Source: Hymenobacter sp. UV11 (GTDB lineage: Bacteria > Bacteroidota > Bacteroidia > Cytophagales > Hymenobacteraceae). Taken from it: DNA of 64,000 nt. The notes under the pieces were generated by a model. It searched no databases, was not told where the DNA came from, and worked only from the letters and a program-made list of their open reading frames with translations. The translations under genes were made by a program, and so were the position numbers. Below, piece by piece: positions 31,154-38,684 of this stretch. The stretch covers positions 124,001-188,000 of the forward strand of contig NZ_SRII01000008.1 in the NCBI RefSeq assembly GCF_004684095.1, given 5' to 3'. How positions within the stretch are numbered: the stretch's first letter is position 1; each line of letters opens with the position of its first letter.

Positions 31154-33214
31154 ATGTCCTCTACTACCACCTTCTCGCGGTTGGCGCTGGCTACGTTGGG
31201 CCTCGGCGGCCTGGCCGCTACCACTGCCTTTGGGCCGCCCACCAAGCCTACCCCCCCGCAGCAGGGCGTAGGCATCAACCTCGCTAACATCGACCAGTCG
31301 GTGTCGCCGTGCGAGGATTTTTACCACTACGCCAACGGCAACTGGATAAAGAACAACCCCGTGCCGGCCGCCGAAACCCGCTGGGGCGCCTTCAACGAGC
31401 TGCAGGACCGCAACATCGCCGTGGAAAAAGGCATCTTGGTGAAAGCTGCCGCCGACCGCTCGGCCAAGGCTGGCACCAACGAGCAGAAGGTGGGCGATTT
31501 CTACGCCGCCGCCATGGACACGATGGCCATTGAGAGCGCCGGCCTCAAGTACCTGCAGCCGCGCCTCGACAAGATTGCCGGCCTCAAAAGCCTGGGCGAG
31601 ATTCAGCAGTACATGGCCGACCCCAAGTCGTACGGCACGGGCTGGTACAGCTTTGGCGTGCGCCAGGACAGTAAAAACAGCACCCAGTATGCCGTGAGCA
31701 TGGGCCAGGGTGGCCTCGGCCTCGGCGACCGCGACTACTACCTCAAGGAAGATGGCCGCTCGAAGGGTATTCGCGCTGCCTACAAGACGTATATGACCAG
31801 CGTATTCCAGATGCTGGGCGACGCGCCGAGCCTGGCCGCTACCAACGCTGATGCCGTGCTGGCCCTCGAAACCAAGATGGCTCAGGCCAGCCGGGGTCGG
31901 GTGGACCTGCGCGACCGCATCAAGAACTACAACAAAACGACCGTGGCCCAGGCCGCTAAAGACTACCCCAGCCTGAACATTCCGCTGGTGCTAAAGGACA
32001 GCGGCCTGAGCGGCGCCCAGGATATCATCGTGGGCCAGCCCGAGTACCTGGCCGCCGCTAGCAACCTGATGGCCAGTACGCCCATTGCCGACCAGCGCCA
32101 GTACTTCCGCTGGCACTTGGTAGAGGGCGTGACCTCGGCCCTGCCCAAAGCCTACGGCGACGCCAGCTTCCGCTTTCAGCAGGTGCTGACGGGCGCTAAG
32201 CAGCAGCAGCCCCGATGGAAGCGCGCCCTGCGTGCCACCGACGGCGCGCTGGGCGAGGCCTTCGGCCAGCTCTACGTGGACCAGGCATTCTCGCCCGCTT
32301 CCAAGGCCAAGGCCAAGGAGATGGTCGAAAACCTGCGCAAAGCCTACGGCGAGCGCATCATGGCTACCGACTGGATGAGCGCCGACACCAAGAAGGAGGC
32401 CATTCAGAAGCTCAATGCCTTCGCGGTGAAAATCGGCTACCCCGACAAGTGGAAGGACTACTCGAAGCTGAAAATCAACCGCACCAGCGCGCTGCAAAAC
32501 CTGTTTGCCACCTCCGAGTGGCGCACCGAGGACAACCTCAAGAAGTTTGGTAAGCCGATTGACCGCGGCGAGTGGGGCATGACCCCGCCCACGGTGAACG
32601 CCTACTACAATTCGAGCATGAACGAAATCGTGTTCCCAGCCGGCATCTTGCAGCCGCCGTTCTACGACCCCAAGGCCGATGACGCGGTGAACTACGGCGG
32701 CATTGGCGCCGTAATTGGCCACGAAATGACCCACGGCTTCGACGACCAGGGCCGCCGCTCGGACGCCAAGGGTAACCTGCGCGACTGGTGGACCAAGGAG
32801 GACAACGAGAAATTCACGGCCAAGGCCGACATGGTGGGCAAGCAGTACGACGCCTTCTCGCCCCTCGACTCGGTGCATGTGAACGGCAAGCTGACGATGG
32901 GCGAAAACCTAGCCGACATCGGCGGCCTCACCATCGCCTACCAGGCTTTCCAGAAAACGGCTGAGGCCAAGGCGGGTAAGAAAATCGACGGCTTCACGCC
33001 CAACCAGCGCTTCTTCCTGGGTTTTGCCCAAATCTGGCGCGCCAACCAGCGCCCCGAGGCCATGCGCCAGCAAATCCAGACCGACCCGCACTCGCCGGGC
33101 CAGTACCGCACCAACGGCCCGCTCATGAACATGCCCGAGTTCTACGAGGCCTTTGGCTGCAAAGACGGCAACAAGATGGTGCGCGCCACCGCCGACCGCT
33201 CGCGCATTTGGTAA
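31154..33214 (+). CDS. M13 family (neprilysin-like) metallopeptidase, copy 2
   Basis: 686 residues, clearly a paralogue of the preceding gene: the two share long identical stretches such as DQSVSPCEDFYHYANG-like N-termini, VNAYYN(S/P)xMNEIVFP, VIGHEMTHGFDDQG and GENLADIGGLTIAYQ. The catalytic HExxH and third Glu ligand are intact. The signal peptide is different from copy 1 (STTTFSRLALATLGLGGLAATTAF). Divergence is greater in the N-terminal half, which shapes substrate entry in neprilysins, so the copies may differ in specificity. A good terminator follows at 33241. Confidence 0.94.
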   Translation: MSSTTTFSRLALATLGLGGLAATTAFGPPTKPTPPQQGVGINLANIDQSVSPCEDFYHYANGNWIKNNPVPAAETRWGAFNELQDRNIAVEKGILVKAAADRSAKAGTNEQKVGDFYAAAMDTMAIESAGLKYLQPRLDKIAGLKSLGEIQQYMADPKSYGTGWYSFGVRQDSKNSTQYAVSMGQGGLGLGDRDYYLKEDGRSKGIRAAYKTYMTSVFQMLGDAPSLAATNADAVLALETKMAQASRGRVDLRDRIKNYNKTTVAQAAKDYPSLNIPLVLKDSGLSGAQDIIVGQPEYLAAASNLMASTPIADQRQYFRWHLVEGVTSALPKAYGDASFRFQQVLTGAKQQQPRWKRALRATDGALGEAFGQLYVDQAFSPASKAKAKEMVENLRKAYGERIMATDWMSADTKKEAIQKLNAFAVKIGYPDKWKDYSKLKINRTSALQNLFATSEWRTEDNLKKFGKPIDRGEWGMTPPTVNAYYNSSMNEIVFPAGILQPPFYDPKADDAVNYGGIGAVIGHEMTHGFDDQGRRSDAKGNLRDWWTKEDNEKFTAKADMVGKQYDAFSPLDSVHVNGKLTMGENLADIGGLTIAYQAFQKTAEAKAGKKIDGFTPNQRFFLGFAQIWRANQRPEAMRQQIQTDPHSPGQYRTNGPLMNMPEFYEAFGCKDGNKMVRATADRSRIW

Positions 33215-33240
33215 GGTCTTTGCCAATACTTTAACCGACG

Positions 33241-33274
33241 AAAAGCCTGGCCCTACGGCCAGGCTTTTTTTGTT
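33241..33274 (+). terminator. Terminator after the M13 pair
   Basis: AAAAGCCTGGCC/GGCCAGGCTTTTTTT with a CTAC loop, followed by TGTTTTTG: a classical intrinsic terminator 27 bases after the stop codon. Confidence 0.88.
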
Positions 33275-33296
33275 TTTGTAAGTGTCAGCTTGCCAA

Positions 33297-33332
33297 AAAA
33301 AGCCCGGCCTCCTGGGTAGGAAGCCGGGCCTT
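33297..33332. terminator. Second hairpin downstream of the M13 pair
   Basis: AAGCCCGGCCTCC pairs with GGAAGCCGGGCCTT with one mismatch around TGGGTA. It is a possible back-up or opposite-strand terminator. Confidence 0.5.
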
Positions 33333-33651
33333 GTAACCGCTACAGCCAGAAGCTTTACGAAGCCTCGAAACGAACTATCAGAGGTAGTGCAGGCGCTAGC
33401 CCGTGTTGCGTGGGCAAAAAATCATATTGTGATTAGAAAGTGGGTGGGAAGGATAGTTACTGTACGCAGATTGCCGGGCTTGGGGTTGTGCCGGAATAGT
33501 ATAAAATTGGGGCATTTTGAGAAGTTAATTTTTGCCGGGCTGAAAGAAGCGCCGCGTGGGCGGCACGGCCAGTGGAAATATGCCCGCCCGGCCCGAACTT
33601 CGGGCCCGCCGGCCGGCCCCGAGGGGGGTAAGGCCGCCGCGTTTTTGCTAT
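33333..33651. other. Gene-free stretch before the phospholipase C-fold gene
   Basis: About 320 bases without a convincing gene. It includes an AT-richer part (33410-33540) and, near the end, GC-rich palindromic sequence around CCCGAACTTCGGG (33589-33601). It presumably holds the promoter of the next gene, but I see no exact TAnnTTTG match. Confidence 0.5.
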
Positions 33652-34839
33652 ATGAAAAAAATAATCTTGAGCCTGGGGTTGGCGGCGCTGCTGCTGGGCC
33701 CGGCCGCTCCCGCCGCCCGTGCCTGGGGCTTTTTGGGGCACCGCGTAATCACGCAGGTGGCCATCTACGAGTTGCCGGCCAGCATGCAGGCCTTCTACTT
33801 CCGGCACATGGCCGAGCTGGTGCGCCTGAGCACCGCCCCCGACGAGCGTCGCAACCAGGACCCCACCGAGGGCCCCAAGCACTTCATCGACCTGGACCAC
33901 TACTCGGAGGACAATCCCTTCGCCAAAATACCACGCGGGTACGACGAGGCGGTGGATAAATTCTCGGCCGATACGCTCAAAAAGTACGGTACCGTGCCGT
34001 GGGTAGTCATCGAAACCAAGAACAAGCTGGCGGCGGCCTTCAGCGCGCGCGACACGGTGGGCATCATCAAGTACTCGGCCGAGCTGAGCCACTACACCGC
34101 CGATGCCTTCGTGCCGTTGCACACCACCGTTAACTACGACGGCCAGCTCACGGGCCAGACCGGCCTGCACGCCCTCTGGGAAAGCCAGCTGCCCGAGCGC
34201 TACCTGAACGCCTACAAGCTCAATGGCGAGGAGGCCAAGGTACTGAAAGACCCGCTGGCCAGCATTTGGGGCGTTATTCAGGGCAGCTACGGCTTCCTCA
34301 CGGCCACCTACGACCTCGAAAGCAAGGTGAGCAAGGGCTTCACGCCCCAGACCAAGTACAGCTTCACGCACCGCTTCGGCAAGACCCAGCGCCGTTACTC
34401 CGACGCCTTCGCCGATGCCTACGAGAAGGAAGTGGGCGGCCAGGTGGCCTTCCGGATGAAGGGCGCCTCGCCGATGGTGGCCTCCATGTGGCTCACGGCC
34501 TGGCAGGAGGGCGGCCGCCCCGACCTCGACAAGCTTATGGCCCCGCCCAAGCTCGGCAAGGACGAAAAAGACCAGCTCACCACCCAGCTCAAGGCCTGGA
34601 AAGAAAACAACCTGGCCAACGAGCAGCTCCTCATAGCGCAGCAGAAACAGCAGCGGGTCATCGCTCCCGACGAGATAAAGGCCGCCGACGGCGAGGCTAC
34701 CCCGCCGCCGCCGCCCGAGCCCGCCGCCACCCCCGAGCCGGCTGCGCCTACCCCCCCCGCCGGGCCCAACGTGAAGATGAAGGTGAAAACCAAAGGCCCG
34801 ACCGGCACCGACAAGCAAAAAACCACGCCCCACTGGTAG
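33652..34839 (+). CDS. Exported zinc-dependent phospholipase C / P1-nuclease-fold protein
   Basis: About 395 residues. The signal peptide MKKIILSLGLAALLLGPAAPAARA would be cut to leave a mature N-terminus WGFLGHRVI; in this superfamily the N-terminal Trp amino group and a nearby His ligate zinc. Further His/Asp ligands fit KHFIDLDHYSED, AELSHYTADAFVPLHTTVNYDG (H-x3-D and H) and GLHALWES (H-x3-E). It may hydrolyse phospholipids or 3' phosphoesters. The last 60 residues are a Pro/Glu/Ala-rich linker and basic tail, an extension beyond the usual domain. The ATG at 33652 is set by the signal peptide. Confidence 0.82.
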   Translation: MKKIILSLGLAALLLGPAAPAARAWGFLGHRVITQVAIYELPASMQAFYFRHMAELVRLSTAPDERRNQDPTEGPKHFIDLDHYSEDNPFAKIPRGYDEAVDKFSADTLKKYGTVPWVVIETKNKLAAAFSARDTVGIIKYSAELSHYTADAFVPLHTTVNYDGQLTGQTGLHALWESQLPERYLNAYKLNGEEAKVLKDPLASIWGVIQGSYGFLTATYDLESKVSKGFTPQTKYSFTHRFGKTQRRYSDAFADAYEKEVGGQVAFRMKGASPMVASMWLTAWQEGGRPDLDKLMAPPKLGKDEKDQLTTQLKAWKENNLANEQLLIAQQKQQRVIAPDEIKAADGEATPPPPPEPAATPEPAAPTPPAGPNVKMKVKTKGPTGTDKQKTTPHW

Positions 34840-34898
34840 GGATGAATGACTAGGGACGAATGACGTTCTTTTAGTACCTACATTATTCCCAGTACGCT

Positions 34899-35633
34899 GT
34901 GCGTTACCTACTGCCTACCCTGCCGGCCTTGCTCCTGCTGGCCGCCTGCGGCCCCGCCGACAAGCCCGCCGCTACTACCCCGCCGCCGCCCAAGCCGCCC
35001 GGCCCCGACATCGCGGCCCTCACCGACAGCACCGCGCCGGCCGCGCTGCTGGAATATGGCCGCCAGTACCCCGGCTCGGAGGTGCTGGTGCGGACGCGCC
35101 TGGGCAACATCCGGGTGCGGCTGTTTGATGATACGCCCATTCACAAGGCCAATTTTCTGTTGCTGGCCCGTCGCGGCGTGTTCGACGAAACGGTGTTTAA
35201 CCGCGTGGTGAAGGGATTTGCCGTGCAGGGCGGCCAAACCTCCGGCCCGCGCACCATTCACCTGCGCCGCTACCGCCTACCCCCCGAAATGCGGCCTAAC
35301 CACTTCCACGTAAAAGGCGCGCTGGGCATGGCCCGCTACGACGACGAGCAGAACCCCGGCCACCTGTCTTCGAACACCGATTTTTACTTCGTGGTGGGCG
35401 AAAAGCTGGCGCCCTACCAGGCGCGCGGGGTGGCGGGCCGGCCCCTCACCGCCGCCCAGGTGCGCGCCTACGGCACCCAAGGCGGCGTGCCCGCCCTCGA
35501 TGGCAAGTACACTGTCTTTGGCGAAGTGATTGAGGGCCTGGATGTAATCGACAAGATATCGCGGGTAAAAGTGGACCCCCAGGATAATTGGCCGATAGAA
35601 GATGTGCCGATGAAAGTGGAGGTGGTGAAATGA
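34899..35633 (+). CDS. Lipoprotein cyclophilin-type peptidyl-prolyl isomerase
   Basis: 244 residues from a GTG. RYLLPTLPALLLLAACGPAD is a lipoprotein signal (LAAC), followed by a Pro-rich linker. The cyclophilin domain shows VRTRLGNIRVRLFDDTPIHKANFLLLARRGVFDETVFNRVVKGFAVQGG, then MRPNHFHVKGALGMARYDDEQNPGHLSSNTDFYFVVG and KYTVFGEVIEGLDVIDKI. It should assist folding of outer-membrane or periplasmic proteins. Compared with typical cyclophilins the loop between the core strands is longer. Its TGA codon overlaps the first bases of the next inverted repeat. Confidence 0.92.
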   Translation: MRYLLPTLPALLLLAACGPADKPAATTPPPPKPPGPDIAALTDSTAPAALLEYGRQYPGSEVLVRTRLGNIRVRLFDDTPIHKANFLLLARRGVFDETVFNRVVKGFAVQGGQTSGPRTIHLRRYRLPPEMRPNHFHVKGALGMARYDDEQNPGHLSSNTDFYFVVGEKLAPYQARGVAGRPLTAAQVRAYGTQGGVPALDGKYTVFGEVIEGLDVIDKISRVKVDPQDNWPIEDVPMKVEVVK

Positions 35634-35736
35634 ACGTCATGCTGTGCTTGCCGAAGCATCTCTACCGCGTGACTAACTCTAAATGTTAGAGCTACTTACG
35701 CGGTAGAGATGCTTCGGCAAGCTCAGCATGACGTTC
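35632..35736. repeat. Inverted repeat, family A, overlapping a stop codon
   Basis: The left arm GAACGTCATGCTGTGCTTGC begins at the second base of the cyclophilin TGA; the right arm ends GCTCAGCATGACGTTC. The inner part CTACCGCGT/ACGCGGTAG extends the stem. It separates two convergent genes and likely ends both transcripts. Confidence 0.85.
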
Positions 35737-35755
35737 TTTTTCAAGCCTTTTGCGC

Positions 35756-37060
35756 TTACTGGCCCACGTACACCTTGCCCTCTTTCATCACAAACCGGGG
35801 CCGGGTGAGGGCGGAAATATCCTGCAAAGGGTCGCCCTCCACGGCCACGATGTCGGCGTATTTGCCGGCTTCGAGGGCGCCGAGGTTTTGGGGGTCGCCG
35901 ACTAGCTCGGCGGCATTGACGGTGGCGGCGCGAATGGCGTCGATGGGCGACATGCCGGCCTCGGTCATGTAGCCAAACTCCCGCGCGTTCTGGCCGTGGC
36001 GGTACACGCCCGCGTCGGTGCCGAAGGCCACCCGCACGTTTTGCTTAATGGCCCGCCCGAAGGTGGCCTGAATCTGCGAGCCAATATTGAGGGCCTTGGC
36101 GGCGATAACGGGCGGAAAGTAGTCGGGGTGCCGCCGCGTGGTGTCGGCCACCGACTTGCCGGCGATGATGGTGGGCACGTACCAGGTGCGGTTTTTGGCC
36201 ATCAGCTGGATGGCCTCGGCGTCCATCAAAGAGCCGTGGTCGATGCTGGTGACGCCCGCCCGCACGGCCCGCTTAATGCCCTCGGCGCCGTGGGCGTGGC
36301 AGGCCACGGGCATTCCCAGGTCGCGGGCGGTGCTCACGATGGCTCGGATTTCCTCTTCGGTGTACTGCGCGCCGCTGCCGTCCTTGCTCAGGTCGAGCAC
36401 GCCGCCGGTGCTGGCGATTTTGATGAGGTCGGCGCCGCGCCGAAACTGCTCGCGCACGGCCTGGCGGCACTGCTCGGGGCCGTTGGCTACCCCCTCGGCG
36501 GGGCCGGGGTTCAGCTTTTCCATCATAAAATCGCTGAGGCCGTCGGTGGGGTCCATGTGCCCGCCGGTGCTCGAAATGGCCGTGCCCGCCGAGTAGATGC
36601 GCGGCCCCGGCACCAGCCCGCGCGCCACGGCCTTGCGCAGGGCCGTGTTCACGCCCGAGCCGCCGCAGTCGCGCACGGTGGTGAAGCCCGCCCGCAGCGT
36701 GGTAAGCGCGTTGGCCTCGGCGCGGTAGGCCACGTCGGCCGGGTTCAGGGTAAACTGCTCGGCAAACGAGCCCCGGCTGGGCGTCGATTCGAGGTGCACG
36801 TGGCAGTCGATGAGGCCCGGCAGCACCGTCTTATTTTCCAGATTAATAACCTGGTCCTGCGGCCCGCTGGCGGCCGTGTAGCCACTCTGCACGGCCGTAA
36901 TGCGGTCCTTCTCCACCACAATTGTCTGCTGGCTGAGCAGCCGGCCGCTGCGCACGTCGAGCAGGCGGCCGCAGTGCATCAGGGTTTTTTGGGCGAAGGC
37001 GGCCGGGCCGGTGAGGCCCAGCGCGGCAAGTAGTAGTAGCGGGCGGGTAGCAGTGCGCAT
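35756..37060 (-). CDS. Secreted amidohydrolase (Xaa-Pro dipeptidase/imidazolonepropionase-like)
   Basis: 434 residues with signal peptide MRTATRPLLLLAALGLTGPAAFA. The metal-dependent hydrolase barrel is complete: LPGLIDCHVHLES (HxH), RGADLIKIASTGGVL (bridging Lys), VACHAHGAEGIKRAV and TSIDHGSL (His ligands), AFGTDAGVYRHG (metal Asp), and the C-terminal AGKYADIVAVEGDPLQDI. Relatives hydrolyse Xaa-Pro/Arg-type dipeptides or beta-aryl amides; the exact substrate is open. It belongs to the same broad class as the protein at 1857-3248 but differs in many positions. Confidence 0.9.
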   Translation of the reverse strand: MRTATRPLLLLAALGLTGPAAFAQKTLMHCGRLLDVRSGRLLSQQTIVVEKDRITAVQSGYTAASGPQDQVINLENKTVLPGLIDCHVHLESTPSRGSFAEQFTLNPADVAYRAEANALTTLRAGFTTVRDCGGSGVNTALRKAVARGLVPGPRIYSAGTAISSTGGHMDPTDGLSDFMMEKLNPGPAEGVANGPEQCRQAVREQFRRGADLIKIASTGGVLDLSKDGSGAQYTEEEIRAIVSTARDLGMPVACHAHGAEGIKRAVRAGVTSIDHGSLMDAEAIQLMAKNRTWYVPTIIAGKSVADTTRRHPDYFPPVIAAKALNIGSQIQATFGRAIKQNVRVAFGTDAGVYRHGQNAREFGYMTEAGMSPIDAIRAATVNAAELVGDPQNLGALEAGKYADIVAVEGDPLQDISALTRPRFVMKEGKVYVGQ

Positions 37061-37182
37061 AAGGAAAAGAAGGGGGGGTAGGGAAGGAGCTAGAAATCAC
37101 CCGCAAGCTACGCGGTGAACGTGCACACGGCCTTAGGGAGTAGGAATGTTGCCCTAGTTGGTTTGTCTATGCTTATTCCTGA

Positions 37183-37298
37183 AGCAATAAAAGAGCGTCT
37201 GTCATGCTGAGCTTGTCGAAGCATCTTGGCCGCCTCGTTGGATGAAGCGGCCAAGATGCTTCGACAAGCTCAGCATGACAGACGCTCTTTTATTGCTT
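37183..37298. repeat. Longest perfect inverted repeat, family A
   Basis: Arms of about 52-53 bases (37183-37235 and 37246-37298) are perfectly complementary, beginning AAGCAATAAAAGAGCGTCTG, enclosing the family A core ATGCTGAGCTTGTCGAAGCA, with a loop of roughly ten bases. It lies between the divergent amidohydrolase and sterol desaturase genes, so termination of either gene is not its obvious role. Confidence 0.9.
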
Positions 37299-37368
37299 TT
37301 TCAGCAGCGAACATGTTAACTAAGCCGTGGGCTAAGCCGTTAGCCACCTACTTCCCTCACCTTAAATC

Positions 37369-38241
37369 ATGTCTACCCCTTCTTCCTCGGTGCTGCTGCG
37401 CCGCTTCGACCACTGGGCCGGGCCCGCGCTGGCCGTGCTGGGCCTGGGCCTGCTGCTGCTCGAAACCCGCCGCCCGCTGCGCCGCCGCACCCGCCCGCGC
37501 CCCGAGCGCTGGACGCGCAATGTGCTGCTGGCCGCCCCCTCGCTGCCCGCCATGCGCCTCACGCTGCTGCCGGCCATGGTCAATTTTGCGCAGGCCCTGG
37601 CCCCGCGCCGCCTACCCCTCTCCCGCCTACCCGAGCCGCTGCGCACCGCCGCCGAGGTGCTAGTGCTCGATTACCTGGCCTACACCTGGCACCGGCTGCT
37701 GCACGCGCCGCTGCTGTGGCGCCTGCACCGCGTGCACCACAACGACCTCGACATGGACCTGACCACCGCCTGGCGCTTTCACTTTGGCGAGATGCTGGCC
37801 AGCATTCCGTACCGGGCGGCGCTGCCGGCGCTGCTGGGCGTGCGCCCGGCCACAGTGCTCAGCTACGAGGCGGTGTTTGAGGCCTGCACGGCGTTTCAGC
37901 ACAGCAACTGGCGGCTGCCGCTGGCCGTGGAGCAGCCCCTGGCGCGCCTGCTCATCACGCCCCGCGCCCACGGCATTCACCACTCGCAGGTGCAGCGCGA
38001 AACAGACAGCAACTTCGGCGTCGTGCTCAGCCTCTGGGACTACCTGCACCGCACCCTGCGCCTGAACGTGCCGCAGGCCGAGGTAACCATCGGTGTGCCC
38101 GCCTACCCCGACCCGGCCGCCCAGTCCGTGCCCCAGCTGCTGGCGCTACCCCTGGCCCCGCTGCTGCCCTGGGCCCGCCCCGACGGCTCGGTGCCCACCC
38201 GCCCGCTGCCGCCTACCCCCCTCACCACGCTGGCCGAGTAG
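37369..38241 (+). CDS. Sterol desaturase / fatty acid hydroxylase superfamily membrane protein
   Basis: 290 residues with several hydrophobic segments. The di-iron His clusters are clear: HRLLHAPLLWRLHRVHHND (H-x3-H and H-x2-HH), and HGIHHSQ (H-x2-HH) later, with FHFGEMLAS between them. Family members hydroxylate or desaturate lipids, carotenoids or hopanoid-like substrates in the membrane using O2. The C-terminus is a Pro-rich extension. Its substrate is unknown and no lipid-pathway neighbour is seen apart from the acyl-CoA-binding protein downstream. Confidence 0.88.
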   Translation: MSTPSSSVLLRRFDHWAGPALAVLGLGLLLLETRRPLRRRTRPRPERWTRNVLLAAPSLPAMRLTLLPAMVNFAQALAPRRLPLSRLPEPLRTAAEVLVLDYLAYTWHRLLHAPLLWRLHRVHHNDLDMDLTTAWRFHFGEMLASIPYRAALPALLGVRPATVLSYEAVFEACTAFQHSNWRLPLAVEQPLARLLITPRAHGIHHSQVQRETDSNFGVVLSLWDYLHRTLRLNVPQAEVTIGVPAYPDPAAQSVPQLLALPLAPLLPWARPDGSVPTRPLPPTPLTTLAE

Positions 38242-38353
38242 CAGTGAGCAATGAAGAGTGAGCAGTGAACAGTTACGTTCTTTACCTCATCATTGCTCAC
38301 TGTTCACTACTCACTACTCATTGCTCACTGTTCATTGCTCACTACTCACTCAC
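38240..38353. repeat. Degenerate short tandem/inverted repeat tract
   Basis: Copies of GTGAGCAATGA-like and CACTCACTACTCA-like units occur on both sides of GTTACGTTCTTTACCTCA: the left part has AGCAGTGAGCAATGAAGAGT and the right part repeats TCATTGCTCACTGTTCA twice with ACTACTCACT units. The halves can pair, so this acts as a hairpin-forming tract between the desaturase and the acyl-CoA-binding protein gene. Confidence 0.75.
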
Positions 38354-38355
38354 CT

Positions 38356-38610
38356 ATGACTTCTCAGCAAGATTTTGAGGCTGCTGCCCAGCAGGCCCAG
38401 CAGCTACCCGCCAAGCCTTCCAATACGGTACTGCTTCAGCTTTACGCGCTCTACAAGCAGGCTACCGAAGGAGACTCCACCGGCCCGCGTCCCGGCGGCT
38501 TCGACTTCAAGGCCATTGCCAAATACGATGCCTGGCACCAGCTCGCCGGCCTCAGCAAAGACGCCGCCCGCCAGCAATACGTGGAGCTGGTAACCGAGCT
38601 GGCGGGCTAG
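38356..38610 (+). CDS. Acyl-CoA-binding protein
   Basis: 84 residues, the size of a free ACBP. QDFEAAAQQAQQLPAKPSNTVLLQLYALYKQATEGDSTGPRPGGFDFKAIAKYDAW shows the LYxLYKQAxxGD motif, the conserved Pro-rich turn and the AKYDAW helix that binds the CoA adenine. It buffers and delivers long-chain acyl-CoA in the cytosol. The ATG at 38356 follows the repeat tract; an open frame upstream reads through the repeat and is not coding. Confidence 0.93.
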   Translation: MTSQQDFEAAAQQAQQLPAKPSNTVLLQLYALYKQATEGDSTGPRPGGFDFKAIAKYDAWHQLAGLSKDAARQQYVELVTELAG

Positions 38611-38683
38611 CGGTAAATGAGTAAGGGAGTAAATGAGTAGCTTTTCCCCACATTTACTCCCTTACTCAGCTACTCATCTACCG
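38611..38683. repeat. Inverted repeat between ACBP and a hypothetical gene
   Basis: CGGTAAATGAGTAAGGGAGT and the opposite arm CATTTACTCCCTTACTCAGC pair; both are built from AGTAA/GAGTA units. It begins right after the ACBP stop and ends one base before the next ATG. Confidence 0.75.
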
Positions 38684-38684
38684 A

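Noticed and set aside
33457..34833. Long antisense open frame over the phospholipase C-fold gene
   Set aside because: Composition artefact of GC-rich DNA; the sense product has a signal peptide and zinc ligands.
35996..37033. 345-codon open frame antisense to the amidohydrolase
   Set aside because: The translation is His/Gly/Ala-rich without domains, whereas the minus strand gives a full amidohydrolase.
1748..37298. Intergenic palindromes as insertion sequences
   Set aside because: None encloses a transposase and no clear target duplications are seen; they are too short for autonomous IS elements.
38240..38353. Possible CRISPR-like array
   Set aside because: Units are short, irregular and present in both orientations, with no uniform spacers and no cas genes nearby.
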